9,658 nucleotides of DNA from Flavobacteriaceae bacterium (GTDB taxonomy: Bacteria > Bacteroidota > Bacteroidia > Flavobacteriales > Flavobacteriaceae): NCBI GenBank assembly GCA_023700885.1, contig JAMPYA010000072.1:1-9658 (forward strand). The letters run 5' to 3'. Both the position numbers and the translations under genes were made by a program. Shown piece after piece: positions 1 through 6,409 of this stretch (position 1 is its first letter; every line of letters starts with the position of its first letter). The notes under the pieces were generated by a model that made no database searches, was not told where the DNA came from, and worked only from the letters and a program-made list of their open reading frames with translations.

Positions 1-149
1 AATAAATTATAAAAACCTCTTGTTAAATGGATTCATTGCCTAAGATAAATTAGATAACTTATCTTATTAAAATTATTAACTGTTTTATATAAGTAAATAT
101 TAAACAAAAACGTTAGTTAGAATTAGTTTTGGATGTTAATTTTTCGCCA

Positions 150-242
150 GTTCCGTTTGATCGGAATGTATCGAGAATAGCAAAATTATTGTTAAAAACG
201 GTTCTCGATACACGTCACTTCGATAGCGAAGCGTACCGAGAA
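150..242. repeat. REP-like extragenic palindromic element
   Basis: Three nested or overlapping inverted repeats are visible. TTCCG (151-155) pairs with CGGAA (162-166) across a 6-nt loop. An 11-bp perfect pair, TGTATCGAGAA (167-177) and TTCTCGATACA (202-212), is separated by 24 nt. TTCTCGATAC (202-211) also pairs with GTACCGAGAA (233-242) with one mismatch, and encloses the small hairpin CTTCG-atag-CGAAG (218-231). The 202-211 arm can therefore pair with either flank. The GC content is well above the surrounding sequence. Similar intergenic palindromes with TTCTCGATAC-type arms are, to my recollection, common in flavobacterial genomes. Only one copy lies in this window, so dispersal is inferred. 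Confidence 0.6.
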
Positions 243-271
243 GTTTTGTTCCGTTTTACTCCAAAAAAACA

Positions 272-299
272 CTCGAGCTGACGTTTTTGTTTAATTGCA
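272..299 (+). repeat. Imperfect direct repeat, copy 1
   Basis: This 28-nt copy matches the 27-nt copy at 423-449. Both start with CTCGAGCTGA, then share GTTTTT and end in AATTGCA, with a few differences between these blocks. Similarity may continue weakly beyond it (a shared TAACA). The two copies flank the G/C-rich hairpin at 342-357, about 150 nt apart. It looks like part of the same repeat cluster as 150-242. Confidence 0.5.
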
Positions 300-341
300 A
301 GATTAACAAGTGTTTAGTAAAATTAAAAAACACACCCCTAA

Positions 342-357
342 CCCCTCTCAAGAGGGG
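342..357. repeat. GC-rich perfect hairpin, possible terminator
   Basis: CCCCTCT (342-348) and AGAGGGG (351-357) are perfectly complementary around CA, giving a realistic stem of 6 bp with a 4-nt loop. It sits in an otherwise AT-rich spacer, preceded by CACACCCCTAA. Read on the minus strand, the stem is followed after about 11 nt by a run of six T (325-330 as A on the plus strand). It could thus end transcripts from the operon that stops at 614, although the spacing between stem and T-run is larger than in a classical intrinsic terminator. The same sequence type recurs between genes in Bacteroidetes, so a repeat-element origin is equally possible. Confidence 0.4.
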
Positions 358-422
358 AATTAAAATTGTTTACAACTCACATACGTCATTTTATATTCCT
401 TTTTTTAGTATAAAAATTATTC

Positions 423-449
423 CTCGAGCTGAGGTTTTTAATAATTGCA
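423..449 (+). repeat. Imperfect direct repeat, copy 2
   Basis: This is the second copy of the repeat at 272-299: CTCGAGCTGA, then GGTTTTT, then AATTGCA, one base shorter overall. It begins within a short palindromic context (CCTC at 422-425 and GAGG at 431-434), which the first copy lacks. Confidence 0.5.
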
Positions 450-613
450 TCTAACAGGTTAAGAATATATTTTTTTAACTATTAAATGAAAATAATAAAT
501 AATTTAAAGCACAGAAAACATTTCTTACTCTATCGGATTAAGAGAATTACATATTCAAAATAATTATTTCCAAAGCACCAAAAATTTATGTTTGAAAGCG
601 TTATGTTGTTTAA

Positions 614-1909
614 TTATTTAGACATACTTAGTGGTGTAACTATAAAATATTGGGTTTGTTCATAAAAATCTGCTGGGCTAAAATCAACACCTGTAGATTT
701 CGAAATCCATGACTTGGATAATGGAAGCTCTCTTCCAGTCGATTTAATAAGCGCCCAACTTGCCTCTGAACAAACCATATTATCTTTACCAATTGTTCCG
801 TAATTTGTCGAATCCCAATAATTACCTTGGCCTATTTTTTCAATGTTTTTTGTTTCCATTTCCTTTGCCGTTTCGTAAAGTTTAGTCGCTTGTTCGGCAT
901 TTAAAGGTTGTCCAACTAATTTTGCAACAGAAGCATCTCTTTCTAAATATTTGGTTCGCAATTCATCTTCATCGATTATTTTAGGTCCTTCTCCAGGAAA
1001 GTTGTCCATAAAAACCTTTTTACCATTCTCTTCTTTTAGATAAGTGACAGTATGTGAGGCATCAGATTTTTGTGAGGTTTGTCCAAAATTGCTCACATCA
1101 GCAACTGCGGCTCCTCCAAGATCACCTGATTTTGGAGCAAAAAGAATTACATCACCCGATTCTAGTTCACCAAATTTTTTAAAAGGTAATGGTGGTGCAG
1201 TTGTTTTTAAAGAATTATATATTCCATCTGCCCATTTGTTTGGATTCTCAGTGCGTTCTTTAATTAGTTGTTTTTCTTTCGCAACCTGTTCGGGATCGTT
1301 GTAATTCCATGTAACACTTACCCCTTTTTTAATAAGTTTTTGACGTTCTATTTCTTCTTGAGTTTGGTATGGTTTTATATTCATTGATAAATCAGTAATT
1401 GATTTATATTGCATTCCATTTTCATCTTTTAAGAGTTTATACAAATCCATCATTTTCTTATGTTTTGACAATATCAAAGCGTTTTGAATTTTTTGATTTT
1501 CTCCATATGAATTAGTCATTAATGTTTTTGCTTGGCTTGTTGCTACTTGTACTTTTGGAGCCGAATTATTTGAACTAAAAATAGATGAAATAATGCTTTG
1601 AGCTATCATACCTGTAACCATTATATTCATTTGCTGATCAAAAGAAAGTGTTGGTTTTGAAACTGTTTGTTGACTATATCTTTGGGAGTTTGAACTAGAA
1701 GTGTTTACCTTTTGACCAGTCATATTTTCCAATTGCTGTAAGGCGCTTCCTGATTTACTTCCATAATCAAAGCCTTTGCCAGCTTGGTTTCTTTCTTGTT
1801 CTTGTGTCATTCCAGAATTGGTTATCCCAACTTGAGAATTCGCTTTATTTAAAAAAAATAAACTGAAAAGCAACCCTATAAAAATCTGAATTTTTAAATA
1901 TTTTTTCAT
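614..1909 (-). CDS. Exported protein with C-terminal permuted papain-like (YiiX/NlpC-P60 type) domain
   Basis: The 431-residue product starts with a clear signal peptide (basic KKYLK, hydrophobic core to about residue 20, likely cleavage near Ser25), so it should be periplasmic or exported. Residues 30-120 are low-complexity and rich in Ser, Gln and Asn, and residues 140-235 look helical and charged. The C-terminal third resembles the circularly permuted NlpC/P60 group (YiiX/YaeF): SGDVILF at 251-257, a histidine in ASHTVTY (His286), and the VCSEASWAL block with Cys380 and Glu382. In this group His precedes Cys, as here. Such enzymes act as cysteine peptidases, amidases or acyl-transfer enzymes, and the substrate cannot be told. 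It is the last gene of a three-gene operon, 21 nt after the stop of its neighbour. A non-catalytic role remains possible. Confidence 0.65.
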   Translation of the reverse strand: MKKYLKIQIFIGLLFSLFFLNKANSQVGITNSGMTQEQERNQAGKGFDYGSKSGSALQQLENMTGQKVNTSSSNSQRYSQQTVSKPTLSFDQQMNIMVTGMIAQSIISSIFSSNNSAPKVQVATSQAKTLMTNSYGENQKIQNALILSKHKKMMDLYKLLKDENGMQYKSITDLSMNIKPYQTQEEIERQKLIKKGVSVTWNYNDPEQVAKEKQLIKERTENPNKWADGIYNSLKTTAPPLPFKKFGELESGDVILFAPKSGDLGGAAVADVSNFGQTSQKSDASHTVTYLKEENGKKVFMDNFPGEGPKIIDEDELRTKYLERDASVAKLVGQPLNAEQATKLYETAKEMETKNIEKIGQGNYWDSTNYGTIGKDNMVCSEASWALIKSTGRELPLSKSWISKSTGVDFSPADFYEQTQYFIVTPLSMSK

Positions 1910-1930
1910 GTGCCTATTGTTTATATATAA

Positions 1931-2794
1931 TTAATTTTGCAATATTATTTCCCAATCTTTAATCTTGTCTTTTGCATTTTGTACATCAGCAGAATTTGGA
2001 ACAAGTAGTAAGTACTTTTTCATAAAATTAATGGCGGCATAATATCTATTTGTCTGACCTAACAGTAATGCTAAATTTAAATATGCCTCAGGATATGATA
2101 TTTGATCTAATGCTAGCACTTTAATATATTGGTCAATCGCATAATCATACTGCATAATTTGCGCAAATGAATTTGCTTGAATAATATATTTACGTTGTTC
2201 TTCTGAAACCAATGGTTTTACTTTTAATGACCTATAATCTGATACTATTTTAACAAACTCTTCCATTTTAAATCGGTCTTCATTTAGCTTATTTTGAATT
2301 ATAGTTAGATCATTTATCAATAATTTCATTACAACTGAGTTATTCATTGATGTTACCAAAGAAATGTTTCCAAGTTTTAGATGATTTTCTGAAACGGTTC
2401 TTCCATCATCTGTATTGCTTGAAATAGTGGATGCTTTTATTTTATCTTCTAAAATATATGAGTAATAAAGTTTAATTGTTTGGGTTATAACATTTTTATT
2501 ATCTGTAAATGAAAATTCAATTCGGTCATCAAAAACAGCTATTTCTTTAGGATAACCTAAATTAGACACTACATTATAATTATTATTGCCTACAATTAAT
2601 TTTATGGAACCAATATTTTGTCTGAGTATTTCTGACAAATGTTTTTTTGTATTAATTAATTCTTCTTCGGTTGTTTTTGATTTTAAATTAGCACTCGTTA
2701 AATTCTCATTTGCTTGTGCATTTACTTGTATAGCAGTAGTTAGAAAAACTAAAATCAATAAAACTAAAACCTTGAAAATTTCTTTTGTTTTCAT
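1931..2794 (-). CDS. Exported TPR-repeat protein, paralogue B
   Basis: I place the start at the ATG at 2792-2794, giving 287 residues that begin MKTKEIFKVLVLL. A longer frame from a TTG at 2819-2821 would put nine polar residues before the signal peptide and overlap the upstream stop. The signal peptide has a long hydrophobic stretch and an AXA-like end (VNAQ), so export is expected. The N-terminal half is a probable beta-rich domain containing KEIAVFDDRIEF. The C-terminal 90 residues form about two TPR-like helical repeats (YDYAIDQYIKVLALD; YPEAYLNLALLLGQTN; YAAINFMKKYLLLVP). It is clearly related to the gene just upstream, sharing YRSLK, KP, VSEEQRK, AY-NLALL and LVPN blocks. TPR regions bind proteins. 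The partner is unknown, and the product of 614-1909 is a candidate. Confidence 0.75.
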   Translation of the reverse strand: MKTKEIFKVLVLLILVFLTTAIQVNAQANENLTSANLKSKTTEEELINTKKHLSEILRQNIGSIKLIVGNNNYNVVSNLGYPKEIAVFDDRIEFSFTDNKNVITQTIKLYYSYILEDKIKASTISSNTDDGRTVSENHLKLGNISLVTSMNNSVVMKLLINDLTIIQNKLNEDRFKMEEFVKIVSDYRSLKVKPLVSEEQRKYIIQANSFAQIMQYDYAIDQYIKVLALDQISYPEAYLNLALLLGQTNRYYAAINFMKKYLLLVPNSADVQNAKDKIKDWEIILQN

Positions 2795-2810
2795 TATTAT
2801 GACTTTAAAT

Positions 2811-3641
2811 TTACTTGCCAATTAAACCTTCCCATGCATATATTTTATCTTGCGCACCTCTAGCGTCCTCTGCATTTGGAACTAACATTAAATATTGTTT
2901 CATATAAAAAATGGCATAATCAAAGAAATTTGTTTGAGCATAAAGCAAGGCTAAATTAGAATAAGCGGAGGGGAATGATGTTTTATCTAACTGAATTGCT
3001 TTAAGGTACATTTTAATGGCATCAAAGTATTTTTTTTGCTGATTTAAATGATCTGCTTGAATAAATAATTTTCGTTGCTCTTCTGAAACAGAAGGTTTTT
3101 GCTTTAAAGACCGATAATTTTCTGCCAAAGGTTTAAAAACATTTATTAATGAATCTCTACGCTTATCAATTAAAGAATATTGAATTGCATATATGTTATT
3201 TGCTAAAGTTTGTGCGTTACTGAAATCAGAAAAAGCAAAGTTTACTAGCGATGGAAAATATACATAATGCCAACTATTTTGATAGGTATAAAAAATCATT
3301 GTGCTATCAATCAGTTTTGGAAAATACAGCGTTAAATTATTTTTTTTTGACCTCGCTTCAACTTCAATTCTATCATCTAACACTAAAATTTCTTTGATGT
3401 CTTTTGCATTTATTTCCTTTTTGTTTTTTACATCATAAATTTGACCTGTACTTTTAAGCACTTCGGAAAGATTTTTTTTAATGTTTTCAAAATTTTGAGT
3501 ATTTATATTTAGTTTGGGATAGTAATAAATATAATCTCCTTGAACTAAAGGCAATCCTTCTTGTGCACGCAGTTTTATGGTGCCAACAAAAGAAATTACA
3601 ATAAATATGATAACATAATGAACAACATCTATGTTTTTCAT
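2811..3641 (-). CDS. Exported TPR-repeat protein, paralogue A
   Basis: The 276-residue product has an N-terminal signal peptide (hydrophobic residues 8-21, likely cleavage near RAQ at 25-27). The middle contains KEILVLDDRIEVEA, matching KEIAVFDDRIEF in the next gene, so the paralogy extends beyond the TPRs. From about residue 175 come YRSLKQKPSVSEEQRK and two TPR-like repeats (YFDAIKMYLKAIQLD; FPSAYSNLALLYAQTN; DYAIFYMKQYLMLVPN). It is the first gene of the operon that continues through 1931-2794 to 614-1909, with 16 nt to the next ATG. A strong terminator upstream (3686-3747) separates it from the lipoprotein gene, so its promoter should lie between about 3642 and 3720. I find no clear TAnnTTTG site there. 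The function is unknown. An envelope scaffolding role is the most I would infer. Confidence 0.75.
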   Translation of the reverse strand: MKNIDVVHYVIIFIVISFVGTIKLRAQEGLPLVQGDYIYYYPKLNINTQNFENIKKNLSEVLKSTGQIYDVKNKKEINAKDIKEILVLDDRIEVEARSKKNNLTLYFPKLIDSTMIFYTYQNSWHYVYFPSLVNFAFSDFSNAQTLANNIYAIQYSLIDKRRDSLINVFKPLAENYRSLKQKPSVSEEQRKLFIQADHLNQQKKYFDAIKMYLKAIQLDKTSFPSAYSNLALLYAQTNFFDYAIFYMKQYLMLVPNAEDARGAQDKIYAWEGLIGK

Positions 3642-3685
3642 GATTTTTGAATTTATATTTTACTTATAAAAGTGATTATACTACT

Positions 3686-3747
3686 AAAAAAACCTATTGT
3701 TAAACTAAGCGATTTTTAAATTTTACAAACAGCTTAATTTAACAATA
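3686..3747 (-). terminator. Strong intrinsic terminator after the lipoprotein gene
   Basis: On the minus strand two 16-nt arms (plus-strand 3732-3747 and 3695-3710) are complementary except for one G-T type position. They enclose a 21-nt AT-rich loop and are followed by GG and seven T (plus-strand A at 3686-3692). It begins 8 nt after the stop codon of the gene at 3755-4279 and ends 45 nt before the start at 3641. This marks the lipoprotein gene and the TPR operon as separate transcription units. The stem is unusually long. Confidence 0.8.
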
Positions 3748-3754
3748 AGAATAT

Positions 3755-4279
3755 TTAATTATAAGCCTCTAAAAAATCTAGTACTTGTTTTTCTAAAACA
3801 CCTGTAGAGGTACAATTTATACGAGAACTTGATACAAGCACCATCTCTGTACTAAGTAAACCTTTATATCTATAGGTATTTAAGGAGCATCCAAAAAACA
3901 CATTTATGCTAACTTTGGTATGGGTATCATCTATTTTTTTTAGTAAAACATTAAAGTTTCCTGAATGATTTGATAAATCAGTTGATGCTCCAAATGCAGA
4001 AGTTGTACTTCCGCCACAATCCATATAATTGGCGGCTTCTGCCATTGAAAGGCTGTATTCAGTAGATACTAATCCAGAACTTTTATCTAAATTTTTAATT
4101 GGAGTATTGTGTGTTGCAAACCATTCTACAGTACTTTGCCAAACGGCATCAAATGGTTTATTTACAATTCTTTCTTTTTCTACAACTCGAGCTACAGAGA
4201 CTACACGAGCAGGAGTTGTGCAATTCATAGTAATAAAGAAAATTAATAAAATAGCAGCAATATTACGGGTATTTTTCAT
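3755..4279 (-). CDS. Putative small lipoprotein, function unknown
   Basis: The 174-residue product begins MKNTRNIAAILLIFFITMNC, a short signal peptide ending in Cys20. The lipobox is loose (TMNC), as is often seen in Bacteroidetes, so lipidation is likely but not certain. Residues 32-75 (VVEKERIVNKPFDAVWQS and VEWFATHNTPIKNLDKSSG) resemble the alpha/beta BamC-type domain, in which a phrase about a pair of residues entering a 'VW' helix is followed by 'I..LD..SGLI.T'. That similarity is by eye and weak. Three further cysteines (Cys88, Cys131, Cys156) could form disulfides if it is periplasmic. It appears monocistronic, with a 508-nt gap upstream and a strong terminator just downstream. I do not recognise the family, and a role in envelope assembly or stress is speculation. 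Confidence 0.65.
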   Translation of the reverse strand: MKNTRNIAAILLIFFITMNCTTPARVVSVARVVEKERIVNKPFDAVWQSTVEWFATHNTPIKNLDKSSGLVSTEYSLSMAEAANYMDCGGSTTSAFGASTDLSNHSGNFNVLLKKIDDTHTKVSINVFFGCSLNTYRYKGLLSTEMVLVSSSRINCTSTGVLEKQVLDFLEAYN

Positions 4280-4787
4280 TTGAGTTGATTTTGATAGTTA
4301 GTTAATAAGATTGATTTGTTTATATAATTTTTCAAGACCTATTTATGAATATGGATAATTTTTCTACAAGTACTAGGAACTATCATAAAACATATAAATA
4401 CAACACTTTACATTAATTTCATTATTGTCTTTACCTTTAAAATTATTAGCAAAAGATTGTATTACCGTAAGAATAAACGGAAAAGTTCTAGATAGGGAGT
4501 TATTTTTCATTTTAGTTCAAACTTTGATACAAATTGAAAAAGTTGAATTCTAATATGTACTTAATTTTAAGTAGTTTAAATTTAAGAAATAAAAACTAAT
4601 AAAAAACATTAAAACCTTATTTAGAATTAATCTAAAGTGCTGTTTATAAGCACATTTTATTTACTATAGAGAGCGCCTATTTTCAACATTAATGATGGGT
4701 TTTAATAGAATTTTATAAATGAGTTGAGGCTCAAGAAAAATTACAATTTTAAAATTGGTTTTTTTAATACATTAACCCGTTACATTA
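4280..4787. other. Non-coding spacer
   Basis: About 500 very AT-rich bases lie between the sensor-kinase operon and the lipoprotein gene. A short hairpin, GTGCT (4637-4641) and AGCAC (4649-4653) with a 7-nt loop, is visible. So is an AT-rich palindrome at 4744-4757, listed as a weak terminator. A 45-codon minus-strand frame (4373-4510) exists but has nothing to support it. The promoter of the lipoprotein gene must lie in the lower part, but I see no TAnnTTTG match on the minus strand. Confidence 0.6.
4736..4757 (-). terminator. Weak candidate terminator of the sensor-kinase operon
   Basis: The perfect 14-nt palindrome CAATTTTAAAATTG (4744-4757) starts 30 nt after the kinase stop codon. On the minus strand it is followed by TAATTTTT. 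The stem is all A/T apart from its end pair and has almost no loop, so it would be weak. A T-run also lies on its other side, so it could act in either direction. Confidence 0.3.
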
Positions 4788-5945
4788 TTATTTGGGTATT
4801 GTAAATTTAAAACTACTTCCTTTCCCTAATTCACTTTCAACCCATATGATGCCGTTTTGTTTTTCTACAAATTCTTTACACAAAATTAAACCTAGACCCG
4901 TTCCTTTTTCTTTAGCAGTTCCATCCATTGACAATTCACAATCAATTGAAAATAGCTTATCTAAATATTCGCGTTTTATACCTATTCCAGTATCAGAAAC
5001 TATTATAAGTGTTTCATTTTCTTTGTTTTGTGTTGATATTGTTACAATACCATCTTCATGTGTAAACTTTAATGAATTCGTAATTAAATTTCTTAATACA
5101 GTTTGAAGCATTTGCCTATCTGCTTTTAAATTAACGGCTGTATCTAATTGAAGAATTAAGTTAATTTTTTTGGATACCGCAATTGGATGACATAAATTAA
5201 AAACATCATTTATCACTTCATGAAGTTCAACATCTACTATTTGTGGAGTAATATTTGCCGTTTGCAGTCTTGACCATGTTAATAGATTTTCTAAAAGTTC
5301 AAAAGTGTTTTTAGAAACATTATGAATATTCAGTGCAAATTTTTGAATTTTTTGTATGGAATAATCTGGGGCATTTGTAACTAATAAATCACTAAAACCT
5401 ATTAAAGATGTAAAAGGATTTCTTAAATCGTGAGCTATTATAGAGAAAAACTTGTTTTTAGTTGCATTTAACGCTTCTAATTGAGTATTTGCATTATTCA
5501 ACTCTTTTAAGGTGTTTTCTAACAACTGTTTCTCTTGAATTAATTTACGTTGTAGATTTCCTATTTCCCTATTTAATAAATGGACACTTTCATTTTGCAT
5601 TATTAAATGATGTGTATCAACACCTCCTGTTACTAATATTTCAGTATCTTTTCTATATATTTTAGCATTTATGCTCATGTTTATTGAGCTATAGTCTCCT
5701 ATTGTTAAAAAACCTTCAAAAACTAGTTTAGTTGCATAATCTAAAGTTATTAATTCTTCAAATGAGGGGTTAATTAAACTATCTTTTGGATTATTTTTAA
5801 ATAGGTAAACCATTGCTTGGTTAGCATAAATTAACGTTCCATCTAATTCATACAATGCTACGTAAAATGAATCGCTTTCAAAAATAGACAAATCTAATTC
5901 TGACCTCCAATTTGATAATCGATCTGTCTTATTTTTATGCTGCAT
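4788..5945 (-). CDS. Cytosolic PAS-domain sensor histidine kinase
   Basis: The 385-residue protein has no signal peptide or membrane segment, so it should sense a cytosolic signal. Residues about 20-115 form a PAS-like domain (FYVALYELDGTLIYANQA), and 120-165 are a predicted coiled coil. The dimerisation/phosphoacceptor domain has its H-box at FFSIIAHDLRNPF (His172). The ATPase domain shows the N-box (LRNLITNSLKF, Asn286 and Asn290), G1 (SDTGIGI, Asp318), the F-box (LFSID) and G2 (GTGLGLILCKEF, 348-359). All catalytic motifs look intact. It should autophosphorylate on His172 and pass the phosphate to a response regulator, but none is encoded in the window. It is the third gene of an operon, 2 nt after the stop of the 153-residue protein and downstream of a CarH-like cobalamin protein. 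This suggests its signal comes from those proteins rather than from a ligand in its own PAS domain. Confidence 0.92.
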   Translation of the reverse strand: MQHKNKTDRLSNWRSELDLSIFESDSFYVALYELDGTLIYANQAMVYLFKNNPKDSLINPSFEELITLDYATKLVFEGFLTIGDYSSINMSINAKIYRKDTEILVTGGVDTHHLIMQNESVHLLNREIGNLQRKLIQEKQLLENTLKELNNANTQLEALNATKNKFFSIIAHDLRNPFTSLIGFSDLLVTNAPDYSIQKIQKFALNIHNVSKNTFELLENLLTWSRLQTANITPQIVDVELHEVINDVFNLCHPIAVSKKINLILQLDTAVNLKADRQMLQTVLRNLITNSLKFTHEDGIVTISTQNKENETLIIVSDTGIGIKREYLDKLFSIDCELSMDGTAKEKGTGLGLILCKEFVEKQNGIIWVESELGKGSSFKFTIPK

Positions 5946-5947
5946 AT

Positions 5948-6409
5948 TTAATGGAATGAATTTGGTGATTCTAATTTCTCGTCAGAAACTTTAACAAATA
6001 TTGGAATATTAATTTGCATCCATTCATACAAAGGAAGAACCTCATTATAGGTCTCTAAAGTTAATGATGTTTTAAAAATTTGCATCCAAGTACTTAATTG
6101 AGCCGCCCAATAATTAGTTGAAAATCCATGACTTCGATAGGCTCTAAAAACCCACAATATCGTTTCAACTAATACTTCTGGATTATTGTTTTTTAAAATT
6201 GAAGCTATAAAACGCACATGATTAGCATGATTGTCTTGCATCATTTTGATGTTGTCTTTTCCAACAAGGCTTTCTAAATCTTCACGTTCCAGCATCAGCC
6301 TATTCATCTTCATAATTAGTTGTTCTTCTTTATTAACATATTCTTGCTCAGCCATTTCACTTACTTGTTTAAGTTGATTAGCTGTACTTAAAAGATAATT
6401 TTTATCCAT
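5948..6409 (-). CDS. Small helical protein of unknown family, between a B12 sensor and a kinase
   Basis: The 153-residue product has no signal peptide or membrane segment. Residues 10-48 are a charged, coiled-coil-like helix. The remainder looks all-helical, with a striking aromatic core: NHVRFIAS (63-70), ILWVFRAYRSHGFSTNYWAA (84-103), LSTWMQIF (105-112) and LPLYEWMQ (125-132). His, Arg and Trp residues cluster there. The pattern recalls helical-bundle signalling or sensor domains, but I cannot name a family. The gene overlaps the cobalamin-binding gene by 8 nt and is 2 nt from the kinase start, so translation of all three is probably coupled. A role as adaptor between the B12 protein and the kinase, or as a second sensor, is inferred from this placement only. 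Confidence 0.7.
   Translation of the reverse strand: MDKNYLLSTANQLKQVSEMAEQEYVNKEEQLIMKMNRLMLEREDLESLVGKDNIKMMQDNHANHVRFIASILKNNNPEVLVETILWVFRAYRSHGFSTNYWAAQLSTWMQIFKTSLTLETYNEVLPLYEWMQINIPIFVKVSDEKLESPNSFH

Larger units (their letters stand above)
1..613. other. Non-coding region with palindromic repeats
   Basis: No convincing gene is visible on either strand here. The region holds several inverted repeats and a pair of imperfect direct repeats, listed separately. One further AT-rich inverted repeat has 8-bp perfect arms (TAAGATAA at 41-48 and TTATCTTA at 59-66, 10-nt loop). It lies downstream of the minus-strand operon that ends at 614. No strong terminator is visible directly after that stop codon, so the repeat cluster may supply the transcript end. 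Confidence 0.6.

Noticed and set aside
150..449. CRISPR array
   Set aside because: Only two imperfect repeat copies about 150 nt apart are present, without regular spacers, and no cas genes are nearby.
1931..2821. TTG start at 2819-2821 for TPR paralogue B
   Set aside because: It adds nine polar residues ahead of the signal peptide and overlaps the upstream stop. The ATG at 2792-2794 gives a normal signal peptide.
4373..4510. 45-codon minus-strand frame beginning MKNNSLSRTF
   Set aside because: It is short, has no recognisable domain and does not resemble any product I know. Such frames are expected by chance.
4399..4554. Plus-strand frame containing ITVRINGKVLD
   Set aside because: It has no ATG start, lies between stops in a non-coding spacer and overlaps the other chance frame.
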